Positions 16,681 to 24,441 of a stretch of 55,484 nt of DNA are shown here, piece by piece. The notes beneath the pieces were generated by a model. That model did not search any database and had not been told where the DNA came from. It was given only the letters and a program-made list of their open reading frames with translations. Numbering within the stretch: position 1 is the first letter of the stretch; each line of letters begins with the position of its first letter. Position numbers and translations under genes: made by a program. Origin of the DNA: Clostridiales bacterium GWF2_38_85 (GTDB lineage: Bacteria; Bacillota; Clostridia; Oscillospirales; CAG-382); the NCBI GenBank assembly GCA_001797275.1, contig MGOY01000041.1, forward strand, positions 1 through 55,484. The letters run 5' to 3'.

Positions 16681-17604
16681 TCAGGAGCAACCGAAAGTCT
16701 GCTCCTTTTGCGGAGCAGGAATGGAGTGTATCATCTTCAGTATCTCCCCGGCTTTTATCCCTAAAGCATACTGTTCGGCTTTTGGAAGTGTGGGTAATAC
16801 TATTTCTAAATTTTCTCCCTCGCACCATGTTAAAAGTTGATAAATACTTTTCCTGTCATTGTAAATTTTAAAATCAACAGGTTTACACATAGGAACGCCA
16901 AGGTCGGCGACTTTTTTCATGATGTCAAACATGGTTTTCTTGCGTTCATATTCCGAAATATCAGATATGCGTAATAAAAACCGCTTGCCGCCAGCGGCTT
17001 CCATATAAAATTTCTTGTCGCTGGACAATCCCGCATTGATTGGCTCAATTGCCGTTATATCTTGATTTATATCAAAATAAATATGAGCTTCGGAAATGCA
17101 GGAGCTTATAAATTCGTTCTTGCCGTTACAATAAGCTTCTCTATCTGTAGGATATTGTTGTGCCAATTCAATTTTGAATTTTTCGTAAGTTGCAGCTTTC
17201 TCCGGAAAAGAGTTCATATAATCACGGAAGACGATATGATTATTCCACTGCTCACTGCCTATTACGACGATATGTAAATTGCATAAGACAATATCATTTT
17301 CACGGCAATCTTTAATGGCACATAAAACAATCCCCGGCAACGGTTGAGTTGATGATTTATATACACCGTTTTCTTCAAGTTTCGGATAAATATCGGTTAA
17401 TGTATCAAAACAAGCTACTCCTACCGCAATATCAAGCATAGGCTTAGCTTTGATGTTGCGAATCGCTGTGCTACCGATATGTTGAATATCAAATGCATTA
17501 TCGCCGAATATTTCTTTTATGTGTTTTATGGTTGTCGCTGCGATTTCCTCCCACTCCGATTGGTGGTCAACAACTACAACCTCACCTCGTCTCAGCCCAA
17601 GCAT
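16681..17604 (-). CDS. GrpB (UPF0157) domain fused to N lobe of an aminoglycoside-phosphotransferase-like kinase
   Basis: 307 residues. Residues ~1-175 form a GrpB nucleotidyltransferase-like domain: VDHQSEWEEIAATTIKHI, IQHIGSTAIRNIKAKPMLDI, FRDYMNSFPEKAATYEKFK. Residues ~185-307 form the nucleotide-binding lobe of a phosphotransferase (KKFYMEAAGGKRFLLRISDI, then YQLLTWCEGENLEIVLP) and end HSIPAPQKEQTFGCS without the HGD catalytic loop. The kinase half is truncated, so only the GrpB part can be complete. A second fragment of a similar kinase lies just upstream. Confidence 0.8.
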   Translation of the reverse strand: MLGLRRGEVVVVDHQSEWEEIAATTIKHIKEIFGDNAFDIQHIGSTAIRNIKAKPMLDIAVGVACFDTLTDIYPKLEENGVYKSSTQPLPGIVLCAIKDCRENDIVLCNLHIVVIGSEQWNNHIVFRDYMNSFPEKAATYEKFKIELAQQYPTDREAYCNGKNEFISSCISEAHIYFDINQDITAIEPINAGLSSDKKFYMEAAGGKRFLLRISDISEYERKKTMFDIMKKVADLGVPMCKPVDFKIYNDRKSIYQLLTWCEGENLEIVLPTLPKAEQYALGIKAGEILKMIHSIPAPQKEQTFGCS

Positions 17605-17710
17605 AAATTAATCCTTTCACGCTGCAGCAATTAAATTTTACTGCTAATTTATATCGACCCTTTCTTTATATACCATTTTGGTATATGTATGTCCATATTA
17701 TTACACATTT

Positions 17711-17880
17711 TTAGAAAATCCTGTGCTTGTTTCTATATTCAAATGTAACCAACCATTCCTTTCTAGTATCAGGCATTGGTATACCAAGAGACGCAACACG
17801 GCTCATCACCTCATATTCCGATTTTTTTTGCGCGTAATTTGAAATATCAGATAAACGCAATGATATATTAGGATAATATT
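17711..17880 (-). pseudogene. Aminoglycoside-phosphotransferase-like fragment
   Basis: The frame reads NISLRLSDISNYAQKKSEYE, then VMSRVASLGIPMPDT and ends at TAA 17711-17713. This is a homologue of the RISDISEYERKKTMFD region of the neighbouring GrpB fusion, so a second diverged kinase was cut here, with IS66 orf1 DNA at its 5' side. Confidence 0.6.
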
Positions 17881-18215
17881 GCCAGTTGATAAACCGGGCG
17901 GAATGAACTAAAAAAACGCGTTACGAGTACTGACAAAAGTTCCGATAACAGCTTCCTATACGTATTTTGATTTATTTCGAGACTGAATTTTCCGGCTTGC
18001 AGCTTGATAAGTTGTTCTCGAACCAGCGGTGTTACCGAAACTTTCGTCCAGCCTTGTGGTTCTTGCTGTTCTGACTGTGTTTTATCTGCTTTCAGCCAGT
18101 TTCTCAGCGTGCCCTTGTTCCTTGCACTTTTTTGTGATAGTCCGCTTTGCAGGTAAGCTGCAATCAGTTTCGTTTTCTCTTCTGCAGTATGTCGCTCTGT
18201 TCTTTTGCTTTCCAT
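17868..18215 (-). mobile_element. IS66-family orf1 (TnpA accessory) remnant
   Basis: 115 residues: an HTH-like N terminus (ERHTAEEKTKLIAAYLQSGL) and a TnpA-type end (KLQAGKFSLEINQNTYRKLL, then SELLSVL). The last ~18 residues are readthrough into the kinase fragment. GGAGGTAAAGATTC gives a strong start. TnpB and TnpC are absent, so the element is a dead fragment. Confidence 0.65.
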
Positions 18216-18480
18216 GAATCTTTACCTCCTATATATTTAAAGGTATTATCTCATGTTTTAATTCCGTTTTCTACGTGGGTGTTATTTGACGGTTACACGG
18301 TAACATTAGATCCTCGCACTTATGTATATTTAGCTAAATTCATATAATAGCGGACTGACCTAGTTCGAATCTCGTTTTAATTTAAACACTGTTACAATTT
18401 CGTTTAACCAGAACAGTTGAAACCAAAATTAATTGTGTTGCTTTCATCACAAAACTTAAAACATTAAACGTGTTAAAGCA

Positions 18481-19377
18481 CTAGGGCTCCTTTATGTTAT
18501 CACATTTTACGTCGAAGTATTTCCGGTCCAATAACACATACCGATTTAATCTTTCTTCTGATTTTAGTAATATATCTTGCAACTCTGTCTCAATCCCGAA
18601 ATGCAATGCCTTGAAGTATAAAGATCGTACAAAGTTTTTAGCGTTTACCCGATTGCGATAAGGTTTCATATCCTGAACTCCGGAAGAGTTGCTGGACAGT
18701 CGCTCTAACCAGATGTTAAATGTCGTGTTATTCATACTGGAATTCATATATAAATGCAATGCCGCCCGAGCAAGTCGTTCATCCTCTTCATGAGCGAGAA
18801 TGAAGTCCCCGTTGTTCAGGACTAGACTGATACAATCAAGCAGCAGTTCAAGCTCAACGCTACCTAATTCATGGCATTGTGAGAGAATGTCTATGACATC
18901 AGCAATATGTGCTCCTGCATGAGCCCAACCAAAAATATCATGATACCCACTGTAATTCGTCTCAATTTGGCAATAAGTATGAACAGTTTGGACTAATCCC
19001 AACAATTGATTCGTCTTTAAAAAAGGTATGTGTTGATGGCGAGTAATAATCTGTCCAATTATCAGTGATGAAAATGTTCTTGTAAAAACACTTTCATACC
19101 CTCCTGTATCGTAAAACAGACCTGTATTTGAGGTCAGCCTATTCATCATAATTTCCAAGTATGAATTCAAGTACAAATCTTCCCTAGACAACCATTCGTA
19201 AAAGACTTCACATATGAGTTCATCACGTAGGCTAGGATCAGTGTCGCCAATATGTTCAATCATGGCATCATTAAGTTCATAGAAGTCTAACTCCGGCAGG
19301 ATTTTAAACCCATTTTGCACAACGTTTTTCAATGATGCGAATAATTCTTCTCTATCCAGCTCAAACCATCCCCTCAT
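18481..19377 (-). CDS. DUF2785 domain protein
   Basis: 298 residues, nearly all alpha-helical. DUF2785-type stretch is HDIFGWAHAGAHIADVIDIL (conserved His/Asp residues), followed by the YRNRVNAKNFVRSLYF region. No good ribosome binding site at the ATG (19377), so the start may lie a few codons downstream. Role unknown; the genomic context is the decayed accessory island. Confidence 0.75.
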   Translation of the reverse strand: MRGWFELDREELFASLKNVVQNGFKILPELDFYELNDAMIEHIGDTDPSLRDELICEVFYEWLSREDLYLNSYLEIMMNRLTSNTGLFYDTGGYESVFTRTFSSLIIGQIITRHQHIPFLKTNQLLGLVQTVHTYCQIETNYSGYHDIFGWAHAGAHIADVIDILSQCHELGSVELELLLDCISLVLNNGDFILAHEEDERLARAALHLYMNSSMNNTTFNIWLERLSSNSSGVQDMKPYRNRVNAKNFVRSLYFKALHFGIETELQDILLKSEERLNRYVLLDRKYFDVKCDNIKEP

Positions 19378-19409
19378 GTAATATTGGTATTTTTATGACA
19401 TTCTACTGA

Positions 19410-19544
19410 ATTACATTGTAGAGTGCCCTATCCAAGCTTTCATCCTGCGACTCATGCGTTGCGGCAGTAAATGCCAACCTTTTTCAGCGGTTTCCGGACA
19501 GCTGGGATCATCGTCACTTTAAATTTTGGAGTTTCATCTGACAT
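19410..19544 (-). pseudogene. Large serine recombinase, N-terminal scrap
   Basis: AAGGTGATAGTT then ATG starts MSDETPKFKVTMIPAVRKPL, KKVGIYCR, then a frameshift and THESQDESLD. KVGIYCRVSTxSxxQ-like wording is the N terminus of resolvase-type large recombinases with the catalytic Ser a few residues on. The rest is gone. Confidence 0.6.
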
Positions 19545-19563
19545 AACTATCACCTTAAATATC

Positions 19564-19863
19564 TTAATATGATGCCGAATTATATTTGAAGAAAAATTCA
19601 CATCCGTTTTTAAGTGATGGGCAATCAGCAGTTAAAGTGATTTCATTACAGTTTCCGTTTATAACTGCGATTTTCGTACCATCAAGATAACAATCCCAAG
19701 AATGACCACATCCCGTAATATTTGGCAAGTAATTTTTTGCGATATTTATAATAGTCTTTTGCATATTGCGCTGCGACCTGATATTAATGATTTTTGTATG
19801 ATCTTCAAGATCATCACCCATACAAACAGAATTACGGGTAAGTGTTATTTGAATTTTTGATAA
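19564..19863 (-). CDS. Small protein of unknown function
   Basis: 99 residues from MLSKIQITLTRNSVCMGDDL to the end FFFKYNSASY. GAAAGG with a 9-nt spacer precedes the ATG at 19863; an upstream ATG in frame has none. Four cysteines, including GCGHSWDC. Not recognised. It follows the 58-residue gene with only 17 nt between, and precedes the recombinase scrap, so a mobile-element origin is plausible. Confidence 0.55.
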   Translation of the reverse strand, partial: LSKIQITLTRNSVCMGDDLEDHTKIINIRSQRNMQKTIINIAKNYLPNITGCGHSWDCYLDGTKIAVINGNCNEITLTADCPSLKNGCEFFFKYNSASY

Positions 19864-19880
19864 CATAACTAACAACCTTT

Positions 19881-20057
19881 CTATTGGATTATCAAGAATG
19901 ATAAGTGGTCTAAATTGTTTTTATGCTCATTTTCGACCTGAAAAACCCTTATATAAATAGGCTTATTTACTTGCCATCCAACCTGACCACTCGTCAGATT
20001 TTTATGTTTAATCCATAAAATTTGTGAATCAGTTTTCCCATTTTTGTTTTTGCTCAT
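19881..20057 (-). CDS. Small protein of unknown function
   Basis: 58 residues starting MSKNKNGKTDSQILWIKHKN and ending HLSFLIIQ. It fills the gap between the phosphotransferase gene and the 99-residue gene, co-oriented. Ribosome binding site weak (TTGAGCA). Not recognised; support is the open frame, gene packing and orientation only. Confidence 0.4.
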   Translation of the reverse strand: MSKNKNGKTDSQILWIKHKNLTSGQVGWQVNKPIYIRVFQVENEHKNNLDHLSFLIIQ

Positions 20058-20067
20058 TGCTCAATGT

Positions 20068-20991
20068 TTACCAACCATATTTTATCATATCACTTATGTT
20101 CTGTCCGAGTTGTTCAAAAGTATCATTAAAGCAATATCCCATCAGTATAAAGAGCTTCAACTCGTTCCACAAAAAATAGTATTGATTTTTTAGTAAAAAC
20201 TTATCGCTAAGACAAACTTTAGACGTGTAGTTTTCTAAAAAACCGAATTTAGCGTCCCTGTGCGGATTTGTATAAGTAAATAAATCCGACTCCCTGTCGC
20301 CATAACAGCAATCCATAGGATCAAGTATTGCAGTTAACTTGAATGTTTTCGGATCGATAAGTACATTTTTCATTTTATAATCACCATGAATCAAACATGC
20401 TTCTTTTACCGGTTGTGTAAACACGTTGTCAAAACTATAATATGCTTCATCAATTAATGTGCGGGCTTTTGCGGATAATGGGCTATCTTTTAGCGTGTTT
20501 AAATATTGAAAATAACCGTCAATTCGATTATGAAAAAGTGTTTCCCAATTTTGTGAAAAATTTTCACAGTCCAACTCTCCGAATCCGTTCGGATTTACAA
20601 CATTATGAAGGGCTATATGCGCATCTACAACCGCATCTGCGATTCTTTCCCTGTCAGCTTCATTATCAAAGGCAACAAAGCGTACCGGCACACCCGGCAT
20701 AAATTCCATAAAATAGATATCAGTAGTTAGATCTCCATCACCAAAAAAGCATCCGTATACCTGTGGAATTGGTACGATGGAAAATTTGCGCAATTCTTCC
20801 AACTGGCGTACTTCCATCCGCATGAAACCGATTTTTAAATAAACCTTAATCACAACATCTGTTCCGTTTTTTCCATATTTAGCCTTATATACTTGACTGT
20901 ATGCACCCTTACTATAAATCTGAATATCACTAAGAATTTCATGTAAAACATTTTTGGCAGCATCCTGAATCTGCATTTCATTTATGTTCAT
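20068..20991 (-). CDS. Aminoglycoside-phosphotransferase family kinase
   Basis: 307 residues from MNINEMQIQD. Kinase N lobe KGAYSQVYKAKYGKNGTDVV, IKVYLK with the ATP Lys; catalytic loop ACLIHGDYKMKNVLI; metal-binding ILDPMDCCYGDRESDLF. AAGGAAACAG precedes the ATG at 20991; the frame stays open to 21051 but without a site there. Complete motifs. The substrate may be an antibiotic, sugar or nucleoside. Confidence 0.8.
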   Translation of the reverse strand: MNINEMQIQDAAKNVLHEILSDIQIYSKGAYSQVYKAKYGKNGTDVVIKVYLKIGFMRMEVRQLEELRKFSIVPIPQVYGCFFGDGDLTTDIYFMEFMPGVPVRFVAFDNEADRERIADAVVDAHIALHNVVNPNGFGELDCENFSQNWETLFHNRIDGYFQYLNTLKDSPLSAKARTLIDEAYYSFDNVFTQPVKEACLIHGDYKMKNVLIDPKTFKLTAILDPMDCCYGDRESDLFTYTNPHRDAKFGFLENYTSKVCLSDKFLLKNQYYFLWNELKLFILMGYCFNDTFEQLGQNISDMIKYGW

Positions 20992-21089
20992 TTCGAATCT
21001 GTTTCCTTTTTTAGAATATTTATTCGGTATTTCAACCAAGTATATCATCATTCGGTTTGAGAAACAAGTTAAAATTCAAAGTTTTTGTA

Positions 21090-21250
21090 AAGAAATCTGC
21101 CGCCTGCGTGAGGATAAGCAGAAGCTTCAGCTGGAAAGCACCGGGCGGGATGAACTGAAAAAACGCATCGACGACATGGGCACTTTTCTGCGAGAACAGC
21201 CCACCGTCCTGACCGAATACGACGAGCCGCTTGTCCGGCGGCTGAATTTA
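21090..21250 (+). pseudogene. Large serine recombinase, C-terminal scrap
   Basis: The frame reads REDKQKLQLESTGRDELKKR, IDDMGTFLREQPTVLTEYDE, PLVRRL, typical of the coiled-coil/C-terminal end of clostridial large serine recombinases (usually followed by IEKVTVY). After RRL it runs into unrelated sequence. It is on the opposite strand to the N-terminal scrap at 19410-19544. Confidence 0.6.
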
Positions 21251-21423
21251 TCGACGTCGATTCTCATGCAGGAGCCGTCAGGACTCCAGCAGATAAAGCC
21301 GACGCCGGGATAAGGGCAGCCAACACAGCGGGCGGTATCTTCAGGCAGAGGCAGAGAAGACTTTTCAGGAGGACCGGTTTCTCCGGCTCCTGTTTTTTCT
21401 TCTGGTGTTACATCATGCTTCAT
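21245..21423 (-). pseudogene. Small mobile-element protein, 3'-truncated
   Basis: AAAGGAGCTGAACC then ATG starts MKHDVTPEEKTGAGETGPPE, then ARCVGCPYPGVGFICW and SPDGSCMRIDVDK, after which the frame reads antisense to the recombinase scrap. A Cys-rich, Pro-rich small protein of the sort seen in clostridial conjugative elements; function unknown. Confidence 0.45.
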
Positions 21424-21453
21424 GGTTCAGCTCCTTTCTCGGAAAAACAAAAA

Positions 21454-21484
21454 AGGCGCTGCCTTTTTTGTAAAGACAGCGCCT
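21454..21484 (-). terminator. Intrinsic terminator
   Basis: GGCGCTG (21455-21461) pairs with CAGCGCC (21477-21483). On the minus strand the hairpin is followed by TTTTTTGTTTTT. It would stop transcription coming from 21593-22099, upstream of the 21423 gene. Confidence 0.7.
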
Positions 21485-21592
21485 TCTCGTTTTTTATTTA
21501 GTTGTATAGCTCACAGCATCTGCTGTAACAAAAAAGCGCCCTTCAGCTTCAGCAGAAACCAAAGAGCGCTATTTGTCCGTTTACTTTTACTT

Positions 21593-22099
21593 TCATCCCA
21601 TCACCGGATCTCCGTAGCTAAGGTCGGGCGAGTTGTTTTTCATATCTTCTTCAAGCTTAAGGGAGTAGTTTTCGTGATTCCAGAAGCTGACGTAGATCTC
21701 GCCGTCCGGCGTCTTGATTGGACGCTGTTCAAGGCCTTCACCGTAGCCATCGCTGTTCTGTCCAGTCACAAAGTCAAGAAGCTCAGCGGTTTCTTCTCCT
21801 GAGAGGGACTCCTTCAGCCCGGCGGTCATGAGTCCCCACAGCTCACCGTCGACGATTTCAACTGAAGGGTATAGGCTATACACCTTTTTATTAAGAGCTT
21901 CGTCGTGGATGTATTCGGCAAGCCCTCGGTCATTTTCAAAAAAACGGTTTTCTTTTGCGATGGCAGCGAGGATAGCATCCTCATATGCCACAGCCTCTGC
22001 GGGAGTGATTTCCACCGGAGAGTCATCTAACCCGTAATCGCCTTGGAGGTAGGTGATGATCTTCAGAGGGAAAAAGATACGCATTGTTTCATTTGTCAT
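21593..22099 (-). CDS. Unknown acidic protein, probably mobile-element borne
   Basis: 168 residues from MTNETMRIFFPLKIITYLQG to DLSYGDPVMG, rich in Asp/Glu. GGAGGAAATCAAA precedes the ATG at 22099, so the longer open frame to 22255 is not used. GC content and codon choice are clearly higher than in neighbours, consistent with transfer. Not recognised. Confidence 0.65.
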   Translation of the reverse strand: MTNETMRIFFPLKIITYLQGDYGLDDSPVEITPAEAVAYEDAILAAIAKENRFFENDRGLAEYIHDEALNKKVYSLYPSVEIVDGELWGLMTAGLKESLSGEETAELLDFVTGQNSDGYGEGLEQRPIKTPDGEIYVSFWNHENYSLKLEEDMKNNSPDLSYGDPVMG

Positions 22100-22153
22100 T
22101 TTGATTTCCTCCATTCTTTTTGATTGCTGTAAATATGAATTTGAAAAAGGCAT

Positions 22154-22192
22154 AAAAAAAAACGGGCGTATCTTCGTTTGAAAATGCGCCCG
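22154..22192 (-). terminator. Intrinsic terminator
   Basis: CGGGCG (22163-22168) with CGCCCG (22187-22192); on the minus strand a run of nine T follows. Placed just upstream of the 22099 gene. Confidence 0.6.
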
Positions 22193-22367
22193 CTCGTTTT
22201 CATGAAATAGGTATGATATTGTTTTTGGCGTGTTCAAGCCCCTACAGTATTGCAAAAAAGCTCGATGTCATCTATAAAAATACGAGGCAAAAAACGAGAT
22301 AAAAAATAATGAAAAGGCAGATGCCAACATTCTATCTCACTTATTTCACCGATAAATTGGAATTTGT

Positions 22368-22778
22368 CTATTTGCTTTTTGTCTGGCACTCACTACATTC
22401 TGCGTCATGAATAGAGATAATACCACCACAAACAGGGCAAGTGTATTCTTCATTCTGTTGCTTCATAAACTCCACAAGCCCAGACCCTTTTACAGTCTGA
22501 TTATTTTTCATAAGGCTTGTACCATAACGGGTATTATAGCTTTTTTCAAGTGACTTAATTTGTTTACAAGGATAATCAGCGCATTCAAAGCAATAGGTAA
22601 GTTCCTTTCCCTTTATGCAGTCTTTTATTTTGCACTTTCGGCAATGTTCCGGTTTTCCTGTATCGCTGTTTAAGCAACCCGCACAAGGCTTCTTATGATA
22701 GCAGTGTTTATAACAAACCATACAGTTCATGCCACAAGGGGCAAACATCGATGTTTCAATTATATCTGGCATTTTCAT
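22368..22778 (-). CDS. DUF3795 zinc-ribbon-like protein
   Basis: 136 residues, very Cys-rich: FAPCGMNCMVCYKHC, CAGCLNSDTGKPEHCRKC, CFECADYPCKQIKSLEKSY, and a C-terminal zinc ribbon YTCPVCGG followed by CSECQTKSK. Probably binds metal. Its ATG overlaps the stop of a 41-residue frame upstream (ATGA). Function unknown. Confidence 0.8.
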   Translation of the reverse strand: MKMPDIIETSMFAPCGMNCMVCYKHCYHKKPCAGCLNSDTGKPEHCRKCKIKDCIKGKELTYCFECADYPCKQIKSLEKSYNTRYGTSLMKNNQTVKGSGLVEFMKQQNEEYTCPVCGGIISIHDAECSECQTKSK

Positions 22779-22900
22779 ATTGTTTTGATCCTTCTAAATT
22801 CCTGTTTGTCTATGTGCTTAACAAAAGGATTAATTCTTTCTTTATTTTCATATTCAATTCCGAAAAAGTCAAGCATGGACTCCCAGATACCGAATGTCAT
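22775..22900 (-). CDS. Short frame coupled to the DUF3795 gene (possible gene remnant)
   Basis: 41 residues starting MTFGIWESMLDFFGIEYENK and ending FRRIKTI, overlapping the DUF3795 start by ATGA. It reads like the C-terminal piece of a larger protein and has no good ribosome binding site, so a remnant is as likely as a gene. Confidence 0.35.
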   Translation of the reverse strand: MTFGIWESMLDFFGIEYENKERINPFVKHIDKQEFRRIKTI

Positions 22901-22914
22901 CTATAAATTGCCCC

Positions 22915-22949
22915 AAAAAACAGGGCTCAAAAATGCACTTTTTCAGCCC
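22915..22949 (-). terminator. Intrinsic terminator downstream of rlmD
   Basis: On the minus strand GGGCT/AGCCC with an inner AAAAA/TTTTT stem (22923-22949), followed by TGTTTTTT. A second smaller hairpin AACCACTA/TAGTGGTT lies at 22975-22994, closer to the stop codon. Confidence 0.75.
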
Positions 22950-23002
22950 GTTTTTTGCTCATTTTTTGCTCCAAAACCACTACATATAGTGGTTGACCTG
23001 CC

Positions 23003-24376
23003 TTATTTGTCTTTCAAACCACTATTCGTCATCAGAATTATACTCTCAACGTGTTCTGTTCTGGGGAAGAAGTTGTAGGGGTGGGCTGTGCCGCAGTTGA
23101 AGCCTTTTTCGGTGAACAGCTTCAAGTCTCGTGCCATTGTTGCCGGGTTGCAGGATATATACACGATACGGTTCGCTCCGCTGCCGGCAATCTCATCAAT
23201 AACAGTAGGGGTTAATCCTTTTCTCGGCGGATCAACAATGACAACATCAACCCTGCCGAAATGCTCCTTGCATAACTTGATCCCTTCGCCGGCATCAGCT
23301 GCATAGAAAGCTGTGTCTGCTTCATTTCTTCCGTTAAGCATAGCATTTTCTCTTGCATCCTCGATCGCAGCTTCGACTGTTTCCACTCCACAGAGTATAT
23401 TGTCGATGCCGCTGATGCTCAGCCCGATAGTTCCGACACCGCAGTACAAGTCAAGCAGTACTTCGCCCGGTTTTAGTCCGGCAAGCTCTTTGGCTTTATA
23501 GTACAGCAGTTCCGCAGCAGCCCTGTTTACCTGGTAGAATGAAAGCGGCGATAACAAAAAGCGTTGACCGCAGAGTGTATCTTCAATTTTTAATTTCCCG
23601 AGAATGTGAACAACACTGTCACCCATTATAACATTTGTGTCGTCAGTATTCGATGAGGTGTAGAAGGATACAATTTCGGGATGCAGCTGCTGAAGCCTTT
23701 GAGCAATGCTACTTACGTTGTTCAGCTTCATCGAATTTATTACAAGAATGCACATAATTTCACCTTTTAAGTTTGAACGCAGAATTATATGTCTTGCTAA
23801 TCCTTTCCCGCTATTTTCATCATAAGCTATAACTCCGGCTTCGTCAAGTATTTTACATAGATTCCCGGCAATTTTATGAAAAATTTCAGGTTGTATTATA
23901 CAGTCCTCATGAGGTACAACCTGATGGCTGTTCCTTGCGTAAAATCCAAAGGCTGTTTTTCCATTTATGGTGCAAAGCGGATACTGTGCTTTGTTGCGGT
24001 ACCGTTCTTCGTTCACACTCACAGCTTCTGCAACATCGACAGTAAGCCCTCCGATACGCTCCATTGCATCTCGAACAGCTTTCTGCTTTGCTTTCAGCTC
24101 GGCAGGGTAGGAGATGTGTCTGAGCGAACAGCCGCCACAGCGGACATATTGAGGGCAGCCAGCATCGGTTCTGTCTGGCGATAATTTGTTGAATGACACA
24201 GCACGACCGATTGCAAAGCTCTTTTTATCTTTTATGACAAGCACCTCGGCAATATCGCCGACTGCGCATCTTGAAACAAACACTGCACGGCCGTCCGACA
24301 GTCTTCCGACACCGGTTCCATCGGTAGTCATATCTGTTATTTCAATTATTTCGTTGATTTTAATACTATTTTTCAT
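23003..24376 (-). CDS. rlmD: 23S rRNA (uracil-5-)-methyltransferase RlmD/RumA-type
   Basis: 457 residues. N-terminal TRAM domain (MTTDGTGVGRLSDGRAVFVS), iron-sulfur-type cysteines in CPQYVRCGGCSLRH, SAM-binding LLDLYCGVGTIGLSIS, and the catalytic region VDPPRKGL with IVYISCNPATMARDL carrying the nucleophilic Cys. GAGGTCTT precedes the ATG. Methylates a uridine of 23S rRNA; whether U747 or U1939 type cannot be decided by eye. Confidence 0.92.
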   Translation of the reverse strand: MKNSIKINEIIEITDMTTDGTGVGRLSDGRAVFVSRCAVGDIAEVLVIKDKKSFAIGRAVSFNKLSPDRTDAGCPQYVRCGGCSLRHISYPAELKAKQKAVRDAMERIGGLTVDVAEAVSVNEERYRNKAQYPLCTINGKTAFGFYARNSHQVVPHEDCIIQPEIFHKIAGNLCKILDEAGVIAYDENSGKGLARHIILRSNLKGEIMCILVINSMKLNNVSSIAQRLQQLHPEIVSFYTSSNTDDTNVIMGDSVVHILGKLKIEDTLCGQRFLLSPLSFYQVNRAAAELLYYKAKELAGLKPGEVLLDLYCGVGTIGLSISGIDNILCGVETVEAAIEDARENAMLNGRNEADTAFYAADAGEGIKLCKEHFGRVDVVIVDPPRKGLTPTVIDEIAGSGANRIVYISCNPATMARDLKLFTEKGFNCGTAHPYNFFPRTEHVESIILMTNSGLKDK

Positions 24377-24441
24377 AAGACCTCATTGTTTTTTATTTGG
24401 ATGTAATATATAATAATAAGGTATCAGTGGGAGGTGTTGCT

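Noticed and set aside
17750-17770. GAAAGGAATGGTT as another leader-element end
   Set aside because: It encodes RKEWL in the kinase fragment and has no associated hairpins or start codon.
18350-18380. TAGTTCGAATCTCG resembling a tRNA T-loop
   Set aside because: No acceptor, D or anticodon arms could be built around it; at most an att-like tRNA scrap, not supported.
21422-21802. Plus-strand 126-codon frame
   Set aside because: Runs through a terminator and antisense to the 21593-22099 gene; composition is not protein-like.
22265-22912. ATGTCATCTATAAA repeated at about 22265 and 22894 as target-site or att repeats
   Set aside because: Only about 14 nt in AT-rich DNA, with no matching ends or integrase; chance or local duplication cannot be separated.
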